Of a stretch of DNA of 64,000 nt, positions 15,138 to 27,225 are shown piece by piece. The notes under the pieces were generated by a model. That model made no database searches. It was not told where the DNA came from and saw nothing but the letters and a program-made list of their open reading frames with translations. The stretch's first letter is position 1; each line of letters starts with the position of its first letter. The translations under genes were made by a program, and so were the position numbers. Source of the DNA: Dastarcus helophoroides (lineage: Eukaryota; Arthropoda; Insecta; Coleoptera; Bothrideridae); the NCBI GenBank assembly GCA_028583605.1, contig CM053333.1, positions 8,388,638 to 8,452,637 of the forward strand, written 5' to 3'.

Positions 15138-15781
15138 AACGTTTGTATTCTGTGACATCAAGCAGCAAAAAAAGACAACTTGCTCATACACTCAGTTTGT
15201 GTAACTTTTTCCTTACCATAAACGTGGCATGTTTGTTAATTTTATTAAACATTTATTTTTATATTTGTTGCATTATTTAATTAACGAGGGGATTATTCAA
15301 TTATTGAACGAATTTTGAATATTGGGTTGTTGGAATATACGTATTGTTAGTTGCCTGAACTTTTTGCGTAAGTTCGACATTATTTTATAGATGTCGCTTA
15401 TTATCAAGGTTGCCAACCGTACCATAATTACAGTAAAAAATATTGACTGTAACTTGAAATATACGTTTTAGAGATTAAAAGTCGAATAACATTGACGACA
15501 GATACTACGACAACCTCAACTTTTTTTCTGTTTGTAACTTTTGCTGCTATGGAAACATGTTTATTTTTTTTACATAGAAATCTGTATATTTTTTGTTTCT
15601 TAATATCATAGCACACTTTGCTCATGGGGTTACATAATAAAACTTATCAAGAATAGATCAGAACAAAAAAATATTATTTTTAATAAACGGATTTAATTTA
15701 ACAAATGTTTAAACTGGTCTCATCATTTTCTAAGCAATGTGTCAATCTGTCACGAAAATTCCTGAGAAAATTATTGAGTTT
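15138..15781. other. jagn 3' flank, nothing further recognised
   Basis: AT-rich sequence, presumably the 3' UTR followed by spacer, up to the first of the transposon insertions at 15782. The minus-strand frame at 15428-15625 has no recognisable motif. Confidence 0.4.
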
Positions 15782-15789
15782 CCTGTGAT

Positions 15790-16059
15790 CATATATGTAA
15801 TACTTCTATATGGCCAGTTCCTCGTTTCTTATGGGAAAGACTTCTCATTCTCGCTGACCTTCACACGAATTAATGAGTCACAATGAGCAGGTGCACGGCC
15901 AAACATAAACACCCGTTTAACCCGCGCGTAGCGATTGGTTCATTTTGTTCAATTCATGCGCAATACTCGCCATATTCATGTTCCATCTTTATCGAATTTG
16001 GTTGGAACAAACTCGTGAAGAGAATAGGGAGCTGGCCATATAGAAGTATTACATATATG
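15790..16059. mobile_element. hAT-like MITE (CATATATG family), copy 1
   Basis: 270 bp with terminal inverted repeats of about 30 bp beginning CATATATGTAATACTTCTAT. It is flanked by a perfect 8-bp duplication CCTGTGAT (15782-15789 and 16060-16067). Eight-base duplications are the habit of hAT elements. No coding capacity. The second copy is at 16325-16631, and a decayed right-hand piece lies at about 18425-18560. Confidence 0.9.
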
Positions 16060-16151
16060 CCTGTGATACGTTTCAAAATTTAAATGCAATATTCCATATT
16101 TTTGGACCTATTTCATAGTATTGTACTATATTTTACGTCTGCGTACGATAT

Positions 16152-16259
16152 ATGAGGTATGTTCAAAAAATAAGGTGACTTTTCAAGTTTCGCGGGCAAC
16201 ATATATTCGATTATCGACTTTTTATTGTTGTTATGTTGGTACATATGTTCACAGTTTCA
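16152..16259 (+). mobile_element. Mariner-like 5' terminal fragment
   Basis: The stretch starting GAGGTATGTTCAAAAAATAA, then TTTCAAGTTTCGCGGGCAAC and GTTGGTACATATG, resembles the 5' end of mariner elements of the irritans group as I recall them. It stops where the long-TIR element begins, and no transposase follows. Recognition is from memory of the family and is not a strong call. Confidence 0.45.
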
Positions 16260-17763
16260 AGCATGATGGAGCAGGCAGCAGAAGTGTGGGGGGGGGACAG
16301 GAACTTTGGTTCGCCAGGCAGGGTCATATATGTAATACTTCTATATGGCCAGTTCCTTGTTTCTTATGGGAAAGACTTCTCTTTCTCGCTGACTTTCACA
16401 CGCATTAATGAGTCGCAAAGCGCAGGTGTTACAAATCATCTGTGCATGGCCAAAGTCAAATGTGTACGGCCAAACATAAACACCCGTTTAACCCGCGCGT
16501 AGCGATTGGTTCATTTCGTTCATTCATGCGCAATACTCGCCATTTATCCATGTTCCATCTTTATCGGATTTGGTCTGAACAAACTCGCGAAGAGAATAGG
16601 GAGCTGGCCATATAGAAGTATTACATATATGGACAGGGTGGTGGCGCTAGTTCTTGGCCAGATTAAGTGTTTTTTCATATTCAATGTTGGTTAGCTGCAA
16701 ATATTTTGTGTTGGTTACCTGAACTGGCCTGACAGGTGACATTTAAATTATACAGGGTTGTCATGTACCCGTCTAAATCTGGCACTAGGAAGATTTTCAA
16801 CTTCTTGGCCAGATTTGGCAAGAAAATAAAGAGGTGATGTGAGCGATTAATTATTATTTATTTTAACAAAAATATAATACTTTTAATTTAATTAGTATAC
16901 TAACTAAAATCTATCTTTATAAATTCATATCTACTAAATAAAACCAAGGCTTCTAATCACTAGAAAGTTTCTTCTATTGGGCTGTAATTTGTAGTACTCC
17001 CAAGAATAAAGCATGACAAAGTAAAACAAAAACAATTAGAAAGTTTGGGACAAGAAAATTATCATTTAATTTGCAAGACTACTTCTACCTTCCGACTGAA
17101 GATACTACGAGTAAACTGGACATTGTATAGTCATTTATATATAAATATATAAAACATGACATAAACTTTTAAATCAAGTTACTTCTAATGCATACTTTAC
17201 TATTTATATTATATTATGCCAGTAACGCAAACAAAATTAGGTTGAAATGTTTATAGGTTTACTTCCAAAACCAAACAATGGACACTTTATCCATTAACTG
17301 CTAAGTCAAGTAAATATAGACAATGTTTAGTGAATATTACAGAGGTCATATTTTAAATTATTACCGAATAAATATTTACTACGAGAACTACTTACCGCCA
17401 AATTATTGTTTACATCAAATGAAAACCGCCATTACATCCTTCGTATATCGTTCAAACCACAAATGGCTCAATGTTGCCAAAAGACCGAAAAATAAATCGC
17501 TCACATCACCTCTTATTTTCTTGTCAAATCTGGCCAAGATGCTGAAAATCTTTCAAGTGCCAGATTTAGACCGGGTACATGACAACACTGTATAATTCAA
17601 ATGTCAATTGTCAGGCCAGTTCAGGTAACCAACACAAAATATTTGTAGCTAACCAACATTGAATATGAAAAAACACTTAATCTGACCAAGAACTACCGCC
17701 ACCACTCTGCCTGGCGAACTAAAGTTCCTGTTTCCCACCGCTTCTGCCAACTGCACCGCCATG
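16260..17763. mobile_element. DNA element with long (>200 bp) inverted repeats
   Basis: The left arm (about 16260-16324 plus 16632-16849) and the right arm (about 17498-17763) are inverted copies. Examples are GGAACTTTGGTTCGCCAGGC on the left against the complement of 17718-17737, and TGGCCAGATTTGGCAAGAAA against the complement of 17518-17537. The left arm is interrupted by a 307-bp hAT-like MITE. The middle (16850-17497) is AT-rich with no recognisable transposase. The outer ends are blurred and no duplication could be read. Confidence 0.75.
16325..16631. mobile_element. hAT-like MITE (CATATATG family), copy 2, nested
   Basis: 307 bp, same ends as 15790-16059. It is flanked by GGCAGGGT (16317-16324) and GACAGGGT (16632-16639), a 7-of-8 match for an 8-bp duplication. 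The uninterrupted target can be read in the opposite arm of the long-TIR element near 17703-17716, where the complement reads GGCAGAGTGGTGG, so the order of insertion is clear. Confidence 0.9.
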
Positions 17764-17779
17764 GCCGACATGAGAGAAC

Positions 17780-18422
17780 TGCAGAGACTAAATAGACTGA
17801 AACTAACCCGGTAAGCAGTGAAGCCAGTTGAAAGCCTGGCTAAAGCCTAGCTCCATCTAGCTCGCAACGCCCTCTTATTATTTGACAGACCTTTGCGAAG
17901 ATAACATCGGCTTTTTTTAAAGAAAATGGTCTGTAAATATGGGGAAGTGTATTGTGGATTTTTCTTGAAACCTCAGTGAACACATTAGTGAAAGAAAATC
18001 AAGAGTTTCATTCTTTGAGTAGGTAAAAATAAAATATATAAATATTCAATTATCGGCGTGCGCACGTCGCCATTTCACTGCAATCATGACGTGTTTGCAG
18101 CACCGGCTTAACAATATTGTACACAGTTGTCGCGTATTGAAAGAAAATAATTTTACTATTAAACCAAGATGTCTTTGAAAATAGTTCTCCTGAACTTTAA
18201 CCAAAAAGCACTTATAAAAATTATCCTATTGGTCCAAAAGCCCCTAATTTTAAAGTTTCGTCTAAATAGTTAGAACCGTTACGCGGCAAGTTTCGTATTT
18301 ATAAATTTTACTTAATCCGACCATACCAAAGAGTAGTGGGATGCAACTCCCCACTTCCTCGGATTTTAGCTTCAACTGTACGCATGAGACAACATTGAAA
18401 CGTTTAGTCTATTTAGTCTCTG
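17780..18422. mobile_element. hAT-like MITE (CAGAGAC family), copy A
   Basis: 643 bp with inverted ends CAGAGACTAAATAGACTGA. It is flanked by a perfect 8-bp duplication GAGAACTG (17772-17779 and 18423-18430). The interior has no coding sequence. It lies in opposite orientation to copy B at 31366-31972; a third, diverged copy is at 54857-55347. Confidence 0.92.
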
Positions 18423-18424
18423 GA

Positions 18425-18560
18425 GAACTGTCTGTTTTCCCCGCGCGTCGCAATTTGAACTGACGCTTGCGCCAAACTCACCTGTCCCGGAGATTTTATC
18501 CAATTCGGATGAAGACAGGAGAGAATAGAGAGCTGGCATTATCGAAGTAATAAATGCATA
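18425..18560. mobile_element. Decayed right half of a CATATATG-family MITE
   Basis: TTTTATCCAATTCGGATGAA, AGAGAATAGAGAGCTGGC and GAAGTAATAAATGCATAT align with the right half of 15790-16059 (about 15985-16058). The left half is missing. Confidence 0.6.
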
Positions 18561-19740
18561 TACTTAATAAGTATATGATTAAATATATGGACCCGATATA
18601 ATCACAGAGTATTCTGGTATAATCAGCCGAAATTATGTTGGCAACCCTACTCAATATGGATGAGGCAACCCACATTTCTTGTTTGTGTTTTATTGTTAGC
18701 TATCATTAAATATGCATCTTTGGCGGCTTCCTTTTATGACGTTAATACAAAGTACAAGGGTATATTATTAAATGTTTAATAATTTGTTTTCAATTCAAGG
18801 AACGATTATTATGTAACTTTTCTTGGAAGCTGCAAGATAATATAAACGTTTTTTAATTTAGTTGTGAGCACGTTTTATAATTCTGTAATAATCCACACAA
18901 AGAACGACGCTTTTTGTTTCCATAAGCGTTAACTGAATCATAAATAATACAATACACCTAAAGCAACAGAAGTCTTGGAAACCGAACGAATAAACGTAAA
19001 GATGAGCAGAGTTAATTATGTTCGAGAATCGTTCCATTATAGCAGTCCGTTGTTATTATGGGATGGGGCGTGTTTTTAGGTTGTAGACTTTAGGGTTTCG
19101 AACTCATCATGTGGCGCTCGAATGTTGTATTAAGTACATAAACAGATTGATTAAACCCGAGCCGCGTAGTCTGAAACGGAATGTAACGCTAAAGATCTGA
19201 TAAGACTAGTAACATCCAGTCGATTGGATCGTGAATTAAACTCGTACGAACGTAATTTTTTGTCGTTAAAATCGTCAACTGATTGCATAGAGTCCGAGAT
19301 CAAGGTAACGTTAATGAGAACGCCATAAATCACGAATAACTAATCAGATAGTGACCTTCGTTAGTTCGTAATATTGGACGGATCACAAATCTTTCTATTG
19401 ATTCAGAGCACTTGACTAATTTAGCGACTGCGATCAGCTGTGCTAACAACTAACAACTGATGAAGAGAAATGGAAAGATAAACAACACCGTAACGTTATT
19501 TGTGCTGGTAATTTAAACTGAACGATAAACATGGTTGTTGTAAATGTATATGTGAGTTTTATTCGACTTTCAGTGGACAATCCGCTACTACCAATGATAA
19601 GATTGAATTAAATCAGCTGGTAAACTCTTAAAAACACGTGTTTTATAATTGTGCTGCGAACGCGAGTGTTCCGTGATATACATCATTCGTTTTTTGATTC
19701 TGTATATGTTTACTAGTCCTATTTTTTTCTAATATTTACC
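18561..19740. other. Upstream region of the transporter's putative first exon
   Basis: No protein-coding gene or clear repeat recognised. The part near 19640-19740 would be 5' UTR or promoter if the exon call at 19741 is right. The minus-strand frame at 19151-19333 is unsupported. Confidence 0.35.
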
Positions 19741-19885
19741 ATGCCTAACGAAAAAAGTTCAACGGTAACCGCTGCGAGCGAACCATTACTGGAAAAGTCG
19801 GAAAATTCTAATGGAAACGAAGTACCGGTGAAAAAATCTACGTGTTTACCAGAAAAAAAAGAAAATGGAATGAAAAAAGTTAAAA
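19741..19885 (+). CDS. Probable first coding exon of the SLC16-type transporter
   Basis: The ATG at 19741 opens 48 codons of a hydrophilic, Lys/Glu/Ser-rich N-terminus, ending ...ENGMKKVK plus one base before a good donor (AAAA|GTAAGT). The phase (one base carried over) fits exactly the acceptor at 51418/51419: A plus GT gives Ser, and the frame then reads VAIIEKKKYDKK on into PPDGGWGW. A cytosolic acidic/basic tail before that motif is usual for insect monocarboxylate-transporter-like proteins. The phase match has a one-in-three chance of being accidental, and no other first exon on the + strand between here and 51419 looks as good. The intron would be 31,533 bases. Confidence 0.7.
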
Positions 19886-20627
19886 GTAAGTACAACTTTT
19901 TGGACCCACTCGATCCGATTTAGAATTAAATTACATCGATACATACGCACACAATTTAGCGATTTAGCCAATTGATATTTCAGTTGTCGAAGTTTTCCGA
20001 AATTTTTAAATCTATTTGAAAAATTGTATCAAGATTGTTAGTAAAACGTTTCTACTCACGTTAGCATGTCAAAGTGCAGACGTAATTTTTTTTAAGTGGT
20101 CTAGATCTTTACGAGATTATCTAAATTTAGATGTACATTGTATTCTGCTTTAGTAATATTTTAAATTTCGAGGAAGAAAGGCCTGCCCTTGAGTTTCTTA
20201 ATTATTTATTTTTACACGTCAAAATCTTGGTAATAAATGCTGAATACAATCGATAATTATCGACGGTAAAATTTATTATTATGGAAAACCGCAGCTTCCT
20301 TTGTTCATAATTCAGTTTTTTAAATTAAGCGTTAGGTTCAATAAACCAAACCACAAAAATAGAAAACAGATTTACATCCAAACGGATAAGTTGAAACAAG
20401 TACCCATTCTAAAGTTTAATCAGACGTAACAATGGAAGTGTTGTTTATTTAATGTAAAAATCGGAATATACACCTCCAAATATCGCTCAGACCCAATAAA
20501 GAGTCAATAAATTCCATCGATAACGAAACAGGCGCGGATGCAGGATTCTGTTCAGGGAAGGGCAATTTTTGTGTGATTATTACATAATAGCACCTTTCCA
20601 GAAAATCTCTTTTAATTTGTTTTTGTA

Positions 20628-21096
20628 TTCCCATAATTGGGCAATTATGAGGCCTGCCTACAGAAGTGAAAACTTAAAACTATGGTATGACAATTTCAAT
20701 ATATTTAAAAAAAAATCTTTCAGCGATGAGAAGTACAAATAATTGAGGGCGGCGACTAACATCCACTCCCCCCATATACCCACCAAATTTTCTTTTTTAT
20801 ATATTTTCATTTTGCCCCCCCCCCCATTTTTCTTTTTTATATATTTTCATGGTGCCCCCCCCCCAATTTTCTTTTTTATGTATTTTTATTGTGCCCCCTC
20901 ATTCCAACATTTTTCTTCTTTATATTTTCGTTTTGCCCCCTCTCCAAAATTTCTTTTTCTTATTTTCATTTTGCCCCCCTCCCCATTTCTCTTCTTTATA
21001 TTTTCACCCGGATTAGCGGGTGTCAGATTATCCGCGTGTTGGAAAGGTTGTCATTAGATGTCCGGAGTGGCGCAGTGGTAGAGCAATCGACTAGTA
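20628..21096 (+). repeat. tRNA-headed interspersed repeat, left half (interrupted)
   Basis: Counterpart of 7676-8262. It contains the lead region, TTGAGGGCGGCGACTAAC, six or so C-tract/TTTTCTTTTTTATA units (about 20765-21005), CACCCGGATTAGCGGGTG and the A-box-like TGGCGCAGTGG (21068-21078). It stops at ...ATCGACTAG/TA, where the 5.85-kb element begins. The second half resumes at 26951. Confidence 0.75.
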
Positions 21097-21166
21097 TAGG
21101 GATCGGCAAACTTTTTAAGTCAAAAGAGCCATCCGCAATGAAAAAATTGGTTTCGAGAATTTCAAA

Positions 21167-23210
21167 GAGCCACAAGCTTTTATTTTTGATTTTGCATTTT
21201 ATTTCACAGTTAAATCAGATAAATCAGTCAAAATAAGGGACAGGGAGAGACCCCTCTGACTCATGTAGTCAAAAGAAAATATATTCAGCCCAAAAGACCT
21301 TTTATTTCTTTTAACTTAGACCCTTACTTCAAAATTTGCCCTTTTTTGGCATTTTTGACTTTTCTCTACATTAGTCCTTAATATCTATTTTGTTCCTAAA
21401 TTTAAACTTTTACCCCAAATCTTTCTTTCTTCTCAAAACTCGACAATTTGTAAAAATTTTTACTTTTTTCTAATTCGACTTGCTGGAAGATTCGACTTAG
21501 TTCTCAAAAGCCACAAGCTTTTATTTCTGATTTCGCATTTTTTTTCACAGTTAAATCAGATAAATCAGACAAAATATGGGACAGGAAGAGACCCCTCTGA
21601 CTCATGCAGTCAAAAGAAAATATATTCAGCCCCAAAAGACCTTTTATTTCTTTTAATTGAGACCCTTACTTCAAAATTTGCCTTTTTTTTGCATTTTTAA
21701 CTTTTCTCTACATTAGTCCTTTTTAATATCTATTTTGTTCCTAAATTTAGACTTTTACCCCAAATCTTCCTTTCTTCTCAAAACTCGACAATTTGTAAAA
21801 ATTTTTACTTTTTTCTAATTCGACTTGCTGGAAGATTCGACTTATTTCTCAAAAGCCACAAGCTTTTATTTCTGATTTCGCATTTTTTTCACAGTTAAAT
21901 CAGATAAATCAGACAAAATATGGGACAGGGAGAGACCCCTCTGCCTCATGCAGTCAAAAGAAAATATATTCAGCCCCAAAAGACCTTCTATTTCTTTTAA
22001 TTGAGACCCTTACTTCAAAATTTGCCTTTTTTTTTCGCATTTTTAACTTTTCCCTACATTAGTCCTTTTTAATATCTATTTTGTTCCTAAATTTAGAATT
22101 TAGACTTTTACCCCAAATCTTCCTTTCTTCTCAAAACTCGACAATTTGTAAAAATTTTTACTTTTTTCTAATTCGATTTACTGGAACACTCGACATATTT
22201 CTCAAGAGCCACAAGCTTTTATTTCTGATTTCGCATTTTATTTCACAGTTAAATCAGATAAATCAGACAAATATGGGACAGGGAGAGATCCCTCTGACTC
22301 ATGTAGTCAAAAGAAAATATATTCAGCCCAAAAGACCTTTTATTTCTTTTAATTTAAGGCTTTATTTCAAAATTTGCTTTTTTCTCGTAAATTCGACATT
22401 GTTAACTCTTCTCTGTATTCGTCTATTTTTTTTTAACTATGTATTTAGACAATTTTCCCTAAATCTTCCTCTTTTCTCAAAACTCGACAATCTGTGAAAA
22501 TGTTTACTTTTTTCTAATTCGACTTACTGGAAGATTCGACTTATTTCTCAAGAGCCACAAGCTTCTGATTTCGCATTTTATTTCACAGATAAATCAGACA
22601 AAATATGGGACAGGGAGAGACCCCTCTGACTCATGTAGTCAAAAGAAAATATATGTAGCCCAAAAGACCTTTTATTTCTTTTAATTTAGAGCTTTATTTC
22701 AAAATTTGCTTTTTTCTCGTAAATTCGACTTTGTTAACTCTTCTCTGTATTCGTCTATTTTTTTTAACTATGTATTTAGACAATTTTCCCTAAATCTTCC
22801 TCTCTTCTCAAAACTCGACAATCTGTGAAAATGTTTATTTTTTTCTAATTCGACTTACTGGAAGATTCGACTTATTTCTCAAGAGCCACAAGCTTCTGAT
22901 TTCGCATTTTATTTTACAGTTAAATCAGATAAATCATACAAAATATGGGACAGGGAGAGACCCCTCTGACTCATGTAGTCAAAAGAAAATATATGTAGCC
23001 CAAAAGACCTTTTATTTCTTTTAATTTAGAGCTTTATTTCAAAATTTGCTTTTTTCTCGTAAATTCGACTTTATTAATTCTTCTCTGTATTCGTCTATTT
23101 TTTTTTAACTGTGTATTTAGACATTTTTCCCTAAATCTTCCTCTCTTCTCAAAACTCGACAATCTGTGAAAATGTTTCCTTTTTTTTAATTCGACTTAAC
23201 TGGAAGATTC
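21167..23210. repeat. Tandem array, unit about 345 bp, six copies
   Basis: The phrase GCCACAAGCTT opens each unit, near 21169, 21511, 21854, 22208, 22554 and 22885. Each is followed by CAGTTAAATCAGATAAATCA, GGGACAGGGAGAGA, CTCTGACTCATG and CAAAAGACCTTTTATTTC, then a T-rich tail with CTCAAAACTCGACAAT. The first three copies and the last three form two subtypes. Frames such as 22081-22497 come from the repeat. Confidence 0.92.
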
Positions 23211-23819
23211 GACTTATTTTTCAAAAATTCATCCTTTGTCGATTTTGTAATAAAAAAAAGTAATAATTTGGAGATGTTAAATAAAATAGTTTTTGAAGAC
23301 TTCGATCTTTTTCTCAAATTTTCTGTTTTCGAAACTTAGATCTGTTGTTAATTTTGATTTTTTCCAAATTTATATTTTTTTAACTTTGTTCTAAATTGCG
23401 GCTTTTTTCACGAAATTTCTGTTTTTAAATTACGTTCCTTTTCCAAATTTTACCATTACCCTCAAATATTGACTTTTATTGAATATTTAAACTTTTATTT
23501 ATTTTCTGGAAATTTCGACCTGTTCCGCAAAATTAGGTGTTTCTCGAAATTTCAACTTTTAACTGAAAATTCGACATTTTATTATGTTTCTACAAGCTGC
23601 GATTTTTTCAACGAAATTCGCCCATTTCAAGAATGTTTGACTTTATCTAAAAATTTGATTTTGTTCTTAAAATTGACTTTCTCTGGGAAATTTTGACCTT
23701 TTTTTAAAGTTCAACACTTATCTCGAAACTGGAAGTTTTATCCACATTCCTTTTTATTTAGAAGTTAATTTACCAATTTTCTCAAAATTCGAATTTTTCT
23801 GAAAATTTGAAGTTTTTTT

Positions 23820-26800
23820 TATTCGTCTTGTTCTCGAAATTTCAATTTATTCTCAAAATTTCAATTTATTCTCGAAATTTAACTTTCTCTGGAAAATTGC
23901 CAATTATTCTTCTTCTGCTCTAAAAACTTCGACTTTTTAAAGTTCAACAACTTTTTCCAGTTTTTTACAATTTCTCTTTTCGAAATTTAACAAAATGTCA
24001 TTAAATTCAAATTTGTCTACAAAATTTAGGTTTTTAAATTTGTTCTGGGATTCAATCTATTGTCAAAATTAGACGTTTTTTTTTCTAAAATTTTGCTTTT
24101 TTAAGAACTTTTCACAAATTCACATTTTTCGAAATGTCTTTTTTTTTAAATTCAAATTTTTCCGGAAATATCAACTTTTATTTCGAACGAAATTCATCTA
24201 TTTTCAAATCTCAAAATTTGATTTTTTCTCTTAAAATTTGACTTTCTCCGGGAAATGTTGACGTTTTTTTAAAGTTTAACACTTCTCGAAATTGGAAGTT
24301 TTACCAACTTTCCGTTCGAAATTATTTTACCAATTTTCTCAAAATTCAATTTATCTGAAAATTTGGTGTTTTTTTTAAATCGTCTTGTTCTCGAAATTTC
24401 AAATTTATTCTCAAAATTTAATTTTCTCTGGAAAATTGCAAATTTTTATCGAAATTTGGAACTTTTCTTAAAATGTTGACTTTCCTTGAAATTTTTCCTA
24501 AAATTTGTCTTTTTTCTACTTCTCTGAAAAACTTCGACTTTTTTAAAGTCCGTCACTTTTTTAAGCTTCCAGTTTATTTTACAATTCCTCTTTTATCTGA
24601 AAATGTCAAGTTTTTTAAATTTGCTTTGAGTTTCAATCTATTGCCGAAATTCGATGTTTTTTTTTCCCGAAATTTTGCCCTTATTTGAGAACTTTGGACC
24701 AATTCATTTTTTTTAAATCACTTTTCCCAATTTTTTCTAAATCTCTTCCTTTTTCTCAAAATTGGGCTTTTTCCGGGAAATTCTGACGTTTTTTTAAAGT
24801 TAAAAACTTTTCTCGGGATTTTCTTGAAATTTTATTTCGAAATTATTTTACAAATGTTCTCAAAATTCGATTTTATCGGAAAATTTGGTATTTTTTTTTA
24901 AATCGTCTTGTTCTCGAAATTTCAAATTTATTCTCAAAATTTAACTTTCTCTGGAAAATTGTAAATTTTTTGTCGAAATTTCGAGCTTTTATTAAAATTT
25001 TGACTTTTTCCTTGAAATTTTTCCTAAAATTCGACTTTTTTCTTCCCTGAAAAACTTTAACTTTTTTAAATTTCAATAATTTTTTTAAGCTTTCAGTTTA
25101 TTCTTACAATTTCTCTTTTCGAAATTTGCAATTTTTCAAAAAAATAAAAATTGTCTAAAAATTTCAGGTTTTGAAATTTGTTTCGAGTTTCAAACTATTG
25201 ACGAAATTCGACTTTTTTTTTCTAAAATTTTGTCTTTTTGAGAAATTTCTCCCTTTTTCCGAATTAGATAAATTCATTTTTATAAATTTCTTTGTTTTTC
25301 CCAGTTTTTCTCAAAATTCGACTTTTTCCGGGAAATTTTGACCTTTTTTTTAAAGTTCAACTCTTCTCGAAATTTTCTTGGAATTTTCTTTCGAAATTAT
25401 TTTACAAATGTTCTCAAAATTGGAATTTATCTGAAAATTTGGTATTTTTTTGAAATCGTCTTGTTCTCGAAATTTCAAATTTATTCTCAAAATTTAACTT
25501 TCTCTGGAAAATTGTAAATTTTTTGTTGAAATTTCGAGCTTTTATTAAAATCTTGACTTTTTTGTTGAAATTTTTCCTAAAATTCGGCTTTTTTCTTCTT
25601 CTCTAAAAAATTTTAACTTTTTTAAATTTCAACAATTTTTTTTAAGCTTACAGTTTATTCTCACAATTTCTCTTTTCGAAATTTTGCAATTTTTAAAAAA
25701 ATTCGAAACTGTAAAAATTTCAGGTTTTTAAATTTGTTTCGAGTTTCAATCTATTTTCGAAATTCGACTTTCTTTTTCTAAAATTTTGCCTTTTTTGAGA
25801 AATTTCGATAAATTCAATTTTTTAGAAATTTCTCCATTTTCCGAATTAGATAAATTCATTTTTTTTAAATCTCTGCGTTTTTCCCAGTTTTTTTCAAAAT
25901 CTTTTCCTTCGCCTTTTTTCTGGGAAATTTTGACCTTTTTTTTAAAGTTCAACTCTTCTCGAAATTTTCTTGGAATTTTCATTCGAAATTGTTTTACCAA
26001 TTTTCTCAAATTCGAATTTATTTGAAAATTTGGAGTTTTTTTTTAATTCGTCCTGTTCTCAAAATTGCAAATTTTTTTTCCACATTTAGCTTTCTCTGGA
26101 AAATTGCAATTTTTTATCGACATTTCGAGTTGTTCTAAACTTTTTCCATGAAATTCTCCCTAAAATTAAAGTTTTTCTTTCTTCTTCACTGGAAAACTTT
26201 ACCCTTTTTAGAGGTCGACAATTTTTTCGAAGCTTTCAGTTTACAATGTTTCTTTTAGAAATTTTACTATATTTCAAAAATTCAAAATTGTCTAAAAATT
26301 TCAGGTTTTTAATTTGTCCTGGGTTTCAATCTATTGTCGAAATTCTGCGTTTTTTTTTCTAAAATTTTACGTTTTATTGAGAACTTTTGATAAACTCATA
26401 TTTCTTAATTTTTTTCGAAATCTGTTCCTTTTTCTCAATTTTTTCGAAGTGTCTTTCTTTGTCTCAATTTTTTCGAAATCTATTTTTCTCAAAATTCGGC
26501 GCTTTTTCTGGAAATTTCAGCTTTTATTTCAAACTTTGATGTTTGCCGTTTTTGAAAATTTAGATTTTTTTTCTCACAAAAATAATTCACGAAATCCCAA
26601 GGGTTTTAGAAAATTTACAAATAAAAGAGTGAGAAAAATATTTTTTAGAAATTTCGACTCCCCAAGTTGGTCTTTTTCTGGAAATTTCAAATGTCATGCG
26701 TTTTATCAAAATGTTAATACAAATTGATCAAAAATTTCGGAAAATTATTTCTTGAAATTATAATTTTTTGTCAAAATTTTAGTAAAACGTAAAAATTCGT

Positions 26801-26870
26801 AGAAAAATATTTTTGGAAATTTCGACTCCTGTAGGTCACTTGTTTAATGAGTGTCTGGGTGTCTGTCTGC
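23820..26870. repeat. T-rich TTCGAAA satellite, unit about 540 bp
   Basis: The phrase TTCTCGAAATTTCAAATTTA recurs near 24389, 24910 and 25463, with a diverged form near 26050. Each is followed by TTTCTCTGGAAAATTG and then TTTCAGGTTTTTAAATTTG-like sequence, giving units of 520-560 bp. The + strand is pyrimidine-rich throughout, opposite to the block at 1-2690. No coding signal. Confidence 0.85.
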
Positions 26871-26950
26871 TCTAGTTTTTATTTAATTATTTTTTTAAGG
26901 GAATTTAAAGAGCCGCGTGCGGCTCGCGGACCGCGGTTTGCCGATCCCTG

Positions 26951-27040
26951 TAATTCAAATCGCCCTTTTTGGTAACGCAATATATATAAGTATATTAAAT
27001 ATACGTCGTTTAGCGCGCTTAAAGAAGTTTTCACTTCAAA
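26951..27040 (+). repeat. tRNA-headed interspersed repeat, right half
   Basis: TAATTCAAATCGCCCTTTTT and GGTAACGCAATATA followed by TTTAGCGCGCTTAAAGAAGT match the complement of about 7690-7800. The B-box-like ATTCAAATC here is separated from its A-box at 21068 by the 5.85-kb insertion. Confidence 0.7.
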
Positions 27041-27225
27041 GAAAGTGCCTGCTCCAATGCATATTGCTTTCTGCCTTAAAAAAGTGCAATAACAATGTAT
27101 CAACAATTTACGCGCCCTAAATGATCTTAACTACTAAGAAAAACTACATTTCCTCAGTATTTCATATCTTCCCCCGTAACAATTTTTGACAAATAAATTA
27201 AAACTTGTCTAAATAAAGAAATTAA

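Larger units (their letters stand above)
21097..26950. mobile_element. 5.85-kb TIR element whose payload is satellite DNA
   Basis: Left end TAGGGATCGGCAAAC, and complement of the right end CAGGGATCGGCAAAC. The right end continues inward with a GC-rich hairpin (GAGCCGCGTGCGGCTC). It is flanked by TA on both sides (21095-21096 and 26951-26952). It splits a repeat whose intact copy at 7676-8262 reads straight through, so the insertion is certain in outline. No transposase: the interior is six copies of a unit of about 345 bp followed by T-rich TTCGAAA satellite with a unit of about 540 bp. The TA duplication fits Tc1/mariner-type or similar integration, while the terminal sequence recalls hAT-like MITEs; the superfamily is left open. 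Confidence 0.82.

Noticed and set aside
22081..22497. 138-residue ORF in the 345-bp array
   Set aside because: Spans repeat units and is composed of their translation; no domain and no conservation of frame between units.
21097..26950. CRISPR-like direct repeats
   Set aside because: Units are 345-540 bp tandem satellites in a eukaryotic genome, without short identical repeats and unique spacers.
21095..26958. 8-bp duplication for the 5.85-kb element (hAT assignment)
   Set aside because: The flanking octamers GACTAGTA and TAATTCAA do not match; only TA is shared, and the empty-site copy agrees with a 2-3-base duplication.
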